Below are positions 57,381 through 64,000 of a DNA stretch of 64,000 nucleotides, in pieces. The translations under genes and the position numbers were made by a program. Position 1 is the stretch's first letter. Every line of letters starts with the position of its first letter. The DNA is from Mesostigma viride (Eukaryota; Streptophyta; Mesostigmatophyceae; Mesostigmatales; Mesostigmataceae): NCBI GenBank assembly GCA_009746045.1, contig RPFO01000090.1:1512689-1576688 (forward strand), in the 5' to 3' direction. The notes beneath the pieces were generated by a model. It worked only from the letters and a program-made list of their open reading frames with translations, had not been told where the DNA came from and made no database searches.

Positions 57381-57907
57381 CCCTCAACCGTCCTCGTGCC
57401 GATTTTTGACTGCGAGTTTTTCTCATGCCTCACCTTCTGCACGAGTTTGTGCGCCCTGTAGGGATTTGGCGGGAAGGTTTTGGCGGGAACCAACTAGACC
57501 ACAGAAAAGATCTAGATTTGCTCTATCCGTAGGACACTTGTCTGACCGTAGTTGACCACCGTATCAGGGTGGAAACCCTGGTCAAAGTCAAGGGGGTATT
57601 GGGGTACCCTGGTGCACAGCTGTCTGAGTAGGGAAAAAACCCAGTTATTTTTAGCACCAGCTGATGGGTCCCTGGGGCATTTACAATTTTTAGTGTTTGT
57701 ATCCCATTGTAACTAAAAAATCTATATACAAAACCAACCCCAGGGTCAACTCATCGAGGAAAGGGGTCTATAATCCATTATAAGGGTGTCACCGCGCACA
57801 CTCACCGTACCCCCCTGAGGGGGAGCTATTTATAGAGCAGGGGGGCCTAGCGCTGGGACCACCCACTATACCCCCAGGTGGGCCCTACTAATATGGTTAT
57901 TATGCTT
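57381..57907. other. non-coding, with a repeat shared with 24765-24815
   Basis: The block at 57795-57840 (CACCGTACCCCCCTGAGGGG then GCTATTTATAG) resembles the one in the Copia Gag insertion. No gene was seen. Confidence 0.4.
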
Positions 57908-57919
57908 GGTTCCTTGTAT

Positions 57920-59194
57920 TAATTAATTAATTAATTAAACTCGTGCTCCCGTTGGGGAGTCACGGAGCACCGAAGTGCTTTTAATCCCTGTGTGTGCACT
58001 ACAGGAGAAAGGGCAGAGACCCCCAGTCTCCTTCATGCCAAAGGCATGCCACAGCTGCAATCGGGCGCGGCTAGTAGCTAAAAGGACAGGCTAGCGATCC
58101 GGCAAACTGTGGGTGCAATAAGACCCATGTGAGCATATCATAGCAAGGAGCGTGGGCAAGTAATCTGAACATAGCCAGGGCGTAGCATGGCTGTACTATA
58201 GAACTAGGCTAAGGCTATGGCCGGTTGTGTACCGTGCGTTGGCGGCACGTGACTAGGTGTGTTGGCACAGCTAGGCAAACATTCTAGGCATGGCTGCCTC
58301 AGCGACAGTGACTCCAATGGTTACAAGCTAGGGCTATTGCTAATCTAGCCCGCTGGGGGCGTCCACATCTTGTGGTTGATCATCAGGTCCCCGCCCCTCC
58401 AGTACACCTTGGGCTTCTGGGGGTCCTGCTTATGGCGGAGGTATTCCGGCCACAGGTCGCGTCGCTGCTGTTGCTGAGCGGGGGTTAGGTCGTCATCCAG
58501 CGTCCAGGTGAGGTCGTGCAACCGCTTGCGACGAGAGAGGAACCGCTGCTTATCCTCAGGGGAGAGGAAGGTGAGCAGGACTGGTGGGGTGGCCGCCTTG
58601 TCCCGTGAGTGGGGAAGGCGGTGGCACCCACGCAGTTCTACCTCACCTACCAGGCCCATGAGGGTAAGAAGCTGGTTCTTGATCTCGTCAGCAAGGGAGG
58701 TTGACGTCTCACCTGGCTTCTGGGGGAAGCGACGTAGCACCACTCGGCACTCGCGGCGAGCACGATCGGTGACCTCCCGTTGCTGGGCCTGGCGGTGGTC
58801 CTCCAGCTCCTGGAGCTTCGTGGCGATGGCGTCGGTGGTGGAGGCGGTCGCTGACCGCAGCAGGTCCGCGTAGGAGAGCGGGAGGTCACCAGCATCCTGC
58901 CGGGGTGGCTGGGAGGCAATGGTGGCCGTCTGCTCCGCTAGCTTTGGGACCTGTGTGGCCAGGGCCTCGGTGTGGGCGGTGATGGCCTCAAGCTTCTTCA
59001 TGAGCACGCCGCACTTGCCTTCCACCTGGTTAAGGCGAGAGACAAGTGCAGCATGCGTTTCCGAAGCCTGCGACGCGGTGTGTAGCGCCGTGAACTGTGG
59101 TTGTAGCTTGTGGACGACCTTGGTTTCCACGTTGGAGACCCGGGCCTCGACCGTGTTGAGCGTGGTGTTCAGCGAGGTCATCTTCTCGGCCAGC
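57920..59194 (-). mobile_element. family II ORF1-only retroelement with 12-bp target duplication
   Basis: It is bounded by perfect repeats GGTTCCTTGTAT (57908-57919 and 59195-59206). On the minus strand: ORF1 (59181-58345), a 3' region of about 400 bp, the hairpin AGCACTTCGGTGCT and a TTAA-repeat tail. It is 1,275 bp and has no RT. Confidence 0.9.
58345..59181 (-). CDS. family II ORF1p-like RNA-binding protein
   Basis: A 278-codon intact frame from MTSLNTTLNTVEARV. Residues about 1-90 form a heptad-type coiled coil (VSNVETKVVHKLQPQ, LVSRLNQVEGKCGVLMKK). About 135-190 is an RRM-like middle part (CRVVLRRFPQKPGETSTSLA). About 200-278 has a C-terminal domain with VLLTFLSPEDKQRFLS and WTLDDDLTPAQQQQRRDLW. 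The order coiled coil - RRM - CTD is that of L1 ORF1p. The frame extends upstream to 59250, but those residues lie outside the element. The product presumably coats element RNA and relies on an RT supplied in trans. Confidence 0.7.
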   Translation of the reverse strand: MTSLNTTLNTVEARVSNVETKVVHKLQPQFTALHTASQASETHAALVSRLNQVEGKCGVLMKKLEAITAHTEALATQVPKLAEQTATIASQPPRQDAGDLPLSYADLLRSATASTTDAIATKLQELEDHRQAQQREVTDRARRECRVVLRRFPQKPGETSTSLADEIKNQLLTLMGLVGEVELRGCHRLPHSRDKAATPPVLLTFLSPEDKQRFLSRRKRLHDLTWTLDDDLTPAQQQQRRDLWPEYLRHKQDPQKPKVYWRGGDLMINHKMWTPPAG

Positions 59195-59282
59195 GGTTCC
59201 TTGTATGGTCTAGACAAACTAATTAGGCTGAATGGGGGCACCTGTGGCATACTGCATGCAACTCGTGACTCATTTTAGTCAC

Positions 59283-59625
59283 GAGTCAGAGACGGTGGAG
59301 GGGTGAAGGAGTGCTGCCGGCTCCGGGAGGACGTACCGCCTGGACCCGCTGGAGGGCCAGCGAGCCCCTTGGTCAGCGCGGACCTGGACATCGTATTGGC
59401 GCCAACGCCTTAATTCGGTAGCGATTACCCAGGCTATGGCTGACATCTTGCTCGGACGCCGCACACGAGCTAGCTCATGCAGTGACTTTGCGCGGCGCAG
59501 CATGGTTATTAGGCTTTTTTTTTCATTCTGCGGTGGGGATCGAGTGTCCCATGCCGGCTGCGTTTGCTTTGGTTTGAGTGATTTCACTCTGCTGTAAGTA
59601 ATTATATTATTAATATATATGTTTT
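59283..59625 (+). pseudogene. LINE fragment, endonuclease end and 3' tail
   Basis: It matches the last part of the 59993-60591 copy (CCRLREDRLDLEGQRAPWSA) with frameshifts. It ends in the tail block TTTGCTTTGGTTTGAGTGAT followed by TTCACTCTGCTGTAAGTAAT, which is interrupted by a SINE. Confidence 0.7.
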
Positions 59626-59922
59626 ACTCAGACACGTGTGTAGTATATACTCCTACACACAGATCTCGAGTGATTTATCTAGTACCAAATCCGAATGGCT
59701 TGCATCACTCCCCGGAAAGGAGAACTTTTGCGGATGACTGTAGGTGTAAGTTGGCGATGCCCTAGGATCCTGAGACGTCCGTCTCATAGTCAGCGAAAGT
59801 TGGTGCGAGAGGTCCCCAGTTCGATTCCGGTCGGATTCATTTGCAGATCGCGTTTTTCCGCGTTTTCCGCGGACCGGCACTGAACGCAAATGGTTTTCAC
59901 CTTTGCGGCGTGCCTGATCAGA
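59626..59922 (+). mobile_element. tRNA-related SINE, copy 2 (5'-shortened)
   Basis: It is about 90% like 20341-20641, lacks the first 28 or so bases of that copy and shares the 3' end TGATCAG. The B-box-like GTTCGATTCC is at 59819-59828. Flanking repeats ATATGTTTT (59617-59625 and 59923-59931) give a 9-bp target duplication in a LINE tail. Confidence 0.75.
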
Positions 59923-59992
59923 ATATGTTTTGTGAGTGAACATTCTCACTCTGCTGTAAGTAATGATAGTTTTTTTAATATATATGTTTTGT

Positions 59993-60591
59993 TATTCCCC
60001 CAACCACCGGCCTGACATCGTGGTGCTGGACTTGGAGGGGGGTGGCCGGCATCTGCTTATTGACGTTTCGGTGGCGCGACCCTTGGCTCTTAGCCACGTG
60101 GCTGGGGCCTCCCTCACGGCATGCAGGTTACACGGCGTACCGGGCGGAGCGGGCCAAGCTCAGGACTGGCCTACGGCGACGTCGGGCACCATCGTGCATG
60201 TGGTGCCCTTTGTCCTGGAGGAGTTTGGGGCCATGGGGCCCCTGACCTCCGCCTTCTTCAAGGAGTGTTGCCGGCTCCGGGAGGACCGGCTGGACCTGGA
60301 GGGCCAGCGGGCCCCATGGTCGGCGCGGACCTGGACGTCATATTGGCGTCAGCGCTTGTCGGTGGCACTGACTCGGGCCATGGCTGATATCATGCTCCGC
60401 CGTACGCGGGCTGATTTTGCGGTGCAGCAGGGCTATTAGGTTCCTCCCGTTAGGCGTTTCCATTGGTCTTATCGTAGTATAGAGCTTTGACATGGCTCTG
60501 TATATAGGTTTATAGCTGGGCGTTTGCTTTGGTTTGAGTGATTTCACTCTGCTGTAAGTAATTATATTTTTATAATATATATGTTTTGTGA
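59993..60591 (+). pseudogene. LINE fragment: restriction-like endonuclease C-terminus with tail
   Basis: The best-preserved copy: an open frame (59963-60439) reads NHRPDIVVLDLEGGGRHLLI, DVSVARPLALSHV and VPFVLEEFGAMGPLTSAFF, and ends RRTRADFAVQQGY. The RPD...IDVSV pair fits a PD-(D/E)xK nuclease. One frameshift near 60115-60180 is likely. The 3' part ends in the GAGTGATTTCACTC hairpin tail. Confidence 0.7.
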
Positions 60592-60776
60592 TGTAGTTAG
60601 TTGTACCTTGTGCAGCTGCATATGGCGTGATCCTTGGATGTCCGTGTCAGATTATGTACTATTTCTTCAGGGTTCTTCTTCTTTTCGGGGTTTTCCTTAT
60701 GTTGCATGCCAGTCTCACCACCATAATTTATCATTCTTAATGAATATATATCATTATATTCAATGAACTGGTTCCT
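60592..60776 (+). mobile_element. LINE 3'-region fragment
   Basis: It is homologous to 61428-61600: GTGATGTAGTTAGTTGTACC, TGATCCTTGGATGTCCGTG and the tail ATCATTCTTAATGAATATAT. No coding part is present. Confidence 0.75.
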
Positions 60777-60779
60777 CTA

Positions 60780-61600
60780 TCTCCATACCGCTCTCCTCCG
60801 GGTGGTGTGTGCCATGGTTCGGTCGGTCTTTCCCCACTCCATCATCAAGTGCGAGGATCGAGGCGGATGCAGGGCCGCCCTCTACTCACCCAACCAGTGA
60901 CCGCCCCGACATTACCGTGCTTGACTACGACGGGCAGGGTTGCCACCTGCTCATCAATGTCTCCGTACGTGGCTCGGCCGCTCTCCGGTCGCCACATCCT
61001 CCGGGCGGCTGTGGATGCCGGCGCTGCTGGGCACCGCTGTGGCTGAGGCGCGACAAGTTAATTGCCTCCTACTATATATGTACGGCCATGTGGGGCCCCA
61101 CCGGGTCATCCCCTTTGTCCTTGAGGAGTTCGGGGCTGGCCATGATGGGCCCCAAGACAGCGGAGTTTTTCCACGAGTGCTGCCAGCGCCGTCAAGACCG
61201 CCTCAACCTCGAGGGTCGATCAGACTGCCGGGCTGTGGTCTCATGCAGTGCCCGCACGTGGTCGTCGTATTGGCGGCAGCGCCTGTCACTCGCCCTCACT
61301 CGCACCGTGGCTAATGTGTCAGTTATTCCGCCGCACCCGGGCCGACTTTGTCGCGACCCATGCGGTCTAGATCCCTCCCAGACCTGCCTGAGGGTGGGCC
61401 GGCAGCGATGTTGCTGCGTGTCGTAGTTTTGTGATGTAGTTAGTACGTTGTACCTAATTGTGCAGCTGGCATGATCCTTGGATCATTGTCCGTGTCAGAT
61501 TCCTATTAATTAATTCTGCAGGGTTCGTCTCCTTTTCGGGTTTTTCCTTATGTTGTATGCCCATCTCACCTCCGTAATCTATCATTCTTAATGAATATAT
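60780..61600 (+). pseudogene. LINE fragment, inverted-pair left arm
   Basis: It carries TSDRPDITVLDYDGQGCHLL and VIPFVLEEFGA-type sequence in two frames plus a complete 3' region. It is a diverged subfamily of the 59993 copy with its own tail (TTATCATTCTTAATGAATAT). Confidence 0.7.
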
Positions 61601-61604
61601 ATTC

Positions 61605-62130
61605 ATTGAGAATGATAAATTACGGAGGTGAGCAATTGGCATGCAACATTATTAAGGAAAAATCCGAAAAGAATTAAGAAGAACCCTGAAGAAATTAATA
61701 GTAATCTGACACGGACATCCATGCAAGGATCACGCCAGCTGCACAAGGTACAACTAACTATATCACAAAACTATACGACATGCAGCAACATCGCTGCCGC
61801 CGGCCCACCAATGATGCAGGCCTGGGAGGGATCTATAGATCCGTATAGACCGCATGGGTCGCGACAAAGTCGGCCCGGGTGCGGCGGAATAACTGACACG
61901 TTAGCCACGGTGCGAGTGAGGGCGAGTGACAGGCGCTGCCGCCATGATACGACGACCACGTGCGGGCACTGAGACCACGGCCCGGCGGTCTGACCCTGGA
62001 GGTCGAGGCGGTCTTCACGGCGCTGGCAGCACTCATGGAAAAACTCGACCGCTGTCTTGGGGCCCATGGCCCCGAACTCCTCAAGGACAAACGGGATGAC
62101 CCGGTGGGGCCCCACATGCAGAGTGAGATC
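61605..62130 (-). pseudogene. LINE fragment, inverted-pair right arm
   Basis: The minus frame 61771-62115 reads HRVIPFVLEEFGAMGPKTA and RQRLSLALTRTVANV. It is the reverse complement of about 61100-61600 and meets it tail to tail at the palindrome around 61590-61620. Confidence 0.75.
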
Positions 62131-62260
62131 ATACGCCGTATAATACGGTATAATACGGTATAATACGTAATACGCTGGCTTTGAGCGTATGATTCATACG
62201 TTATAATACGTTTTAGCGTATAATGACGTATAATACCGTATTATACCGTATGATGCCGTG
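62125..62260. repeat. palindromic TATAATACGG array
   Basis: CCGTATAATACGG-type palindromes in both orientations make a potential cruciform. No partner end was found in the window. Confidence 0.75.
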
Positions 62261-63128
62261 TTTTCCGCGTTTTTTTTACGTTTTGCGCGGCTAGGATGCC
62301 AGAACGACAGGGCAACGATTTGAAGCCACAGATTTCGTATCTCTACTATAAGTACTGACCCGTCTGAACTTTCACAATTCGACGCGATCTTATTTTGACA
62401 TTGTGGTGCACAGTGCGCGCACCGTGCGGAGGTGGCCATGGCGACGTGCGTTCCGTTAAAATATGGCTAATCCGGCGGGCGACAGGCGAAAAAATTAAGC
62501 CGATGGTTAAAAGTGATGTTCTATTATGATGTTTCATAGCAAGATCTGCACTATTTGCAAATTCGCTGCCTTTGTTGGTACAGATTTGCACGGGGGTCTC
62601 ATCCAAGGGTGGTTTTACCGGATTAGGATACATTTGCACGGCTTCAAATGTATCCTAAATGCACCATTGGCAAACATGGTTTCTGGACATGGTCGATATC
62701 ATTAATATGTTTGGCAAGCATGATATGATCATGCTTGCCAAAGATGTTGTCTCTTTTCATATTTCACACATATATTATCGGCCTCGGCGTGCCATGCTTC
62801 CACGTTTGTTGTCTCTTTTCATATATTGTAAGTATGATCAATAAAATTCCAAACATGACCATGTTGGAGACTTCAAGTGGAGCATCATGATTACTGTTTT
62901 CACTATTACGTAACCCATGGTTCATGTTAACATGGCATAATGAGCAATCCTATTGACCCCATGACTAATGGTGAAGTTAATAAAGTTACATCGTGGCACG
63001 TCACTATAGCATCAAGTTGCATCATTGTGCATAAAGTAGTTTAGCACTGAGTTGGCATGCCAACACCAGGTACACTAAATAAATTAAAACCAGAATTGAT
63101 AAACAACCCAGTATCCAAATACAGTATC
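62261..63128. other. intergenic, no gene seen
   Basis: Short frames only. A near-repeat 'gttgtctcttttcatat' occurs twice (about 62746 and 62808). Confidence 0.4.
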
Positions 63129-63145
63129 CATATATATGCAGGTCG

Positions 63146-63197
63146 TTTGCTTTGGTTTGAGTGATTTTACTCTGCTGTAAGTAATTATATTTTTAAA
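63146..63197 (+). mobile_element. 52-bp LINE tail with 17-bp flanking repeats
   Basis: It contains TTGCTTTGGTTTGAGTGATT and CTCTGCTGTAAGTAATTATA as in the tails at 59565 and 60525. It is flanked by ATATATATGCAGGTCGT at 63129-63145 and 63198-63214. The AT-rich side of the repeat may partly belong to the tail. Confidence 0.8.
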
Positions 63198-63214
63198 ATA
63201 TATATGCAGGTCGT

Positions 63215-64000
63215 ACTACAGGTGCAGCCACGGCTGCCACGCGGCTTCTGCAGCGATCACGCTCTTTCTCCTAGACAATTGCTCTACTGGTCCCTACAGG
63301 TCGGTCGACTTGGACCATGATGCGTCAAGAACAGTTAATTGACCGACTTAACCCGTGTTTTTTTAATTAGAACGCGATATATCGCGTTGTAAGCTTTTTT
63401 TAGAACGCGTATAGCACCTAAGGAAAATTTTTTTTCATGGTCATGTATATACTTTCCTGAAAGCCCATAAATCAAAGGATTTTTTGAGCTACTCAGACCT
63501 ACAAACTGCTTATTCATTAGAGAGATACACTGGTTTGAATACAGGGGGGTCTGACCATGACCGCGATTTCTTGACCCTAGGTCACAAGTCATGCGCTTAT
63601 TCACAAATGGTTCATGAAAAAAATCTGGCTTCTTGCACGAGCTATGGGCAACATATGCAGGCTCTGTGAAACAAAACTCAGGCCCATTGGGCCACTGGAG
63701 CTATTTTTCATTAGCATCACAATTACAACGCAGTACAACGCAGTGGGAAACATGAGAGCCCTTGACAACATTACGCAACGACCCGAGCCCCATAAACGGG
63801 GCCATAGTGAGCTTGGAGGGTCAAAACGTTGAACATAGGCGTTGTATAAGTTATACAGCATCAAACATGCATCAAACATCATGACTGGATGACCTAATAT
63901 GACTGAATCAGGCAGCCATAGCCAAAGCATCATCCACTCTCACAACGTGTTGAGCACATGCCTCGTGGGAATGGAGGTGCTGGGTTTTCATTCCATAACG
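63215..64000. other. intergenic to window edge, no gene seen
   Basis: No supported coding frame. The minus-strand frame at 63601-63933 has no recognisable content. Confidence 0.4.

Overview
The window is nuclear DNA of a repeat-rich eukaryote, most probably a flagellated unicellular alga of the green-lineage type. The evidence for this is GT-AG introns with exact phase, a polycystin (TRPP) cation channel, a cysteine-type leucine-rich-repeat protein, and LINE, SINE, Copia and CACTA elements. There is no bacterial operon structure, rRNA or CRISPR. The species cannot be named from the sequence alone.

1-15.9 kb: one multi-exon polycystin-2-like channel gene on the + strand, with its 5' end beyond the window. 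Nine exons (797-15892) join in phase to give 944 codons, including a 19-nt microexon inside pore helix S6. The introns hold mini- and microsatellites, an antisense LINE fragment and an eight-copy tandem array that repeats a splice donor.

17.1-27.1 kb: a Copia-type LTR retrotransposon (- strand) with 606/619-bp LTRs and a 5-bp target duplication (CTTCC). It carries an extra 5' ORF, a split Gag, an in-frame UGA between zinc knuckle and Pol, and the unusual order integrase - protease-like - RT - RNase H. A SINE interrupts Pol, and about 1.8 kb of unclassified DNA interrupts Gag.

27.9-44.5 kb: a nested composite that can be peeled layer by layer. An ORF1-only LINE-like element (family II) is split by two related elements (family I) with 11-bp target duplications. 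The first family I copy is split by an 11.4-kb CACTA-like transposon with 37-bp terminal inverted repeats and palindromic subterminal arrays. That transposon in turn holds a full-length L1-like LINE with an intact 1,468-codon ORF and a 16-bp target duplication, plus a 50-bp minisatellite with higher-order period 848 bp and 1.3 kb of polypyrimidine DNA.

44.5-64 kb: very short 5'-truncated retrotransposon tails (45-103 bp) with exact target duplications, a decayed reverse transcriptase fragment, and large satellites (33-bp proline-coding repeat, CCACG pentamer, GGGCGA hexamer). The one intact host gene here is a 663-codon LRR protein (52444-54435). The right end is a pile-up of LINE fragments with a CCHC plus restriction-like-endonuclease C-terminus, two of them in a tail-to-tail inverted pair, with a second SINE copy and a second ORF1-only element.
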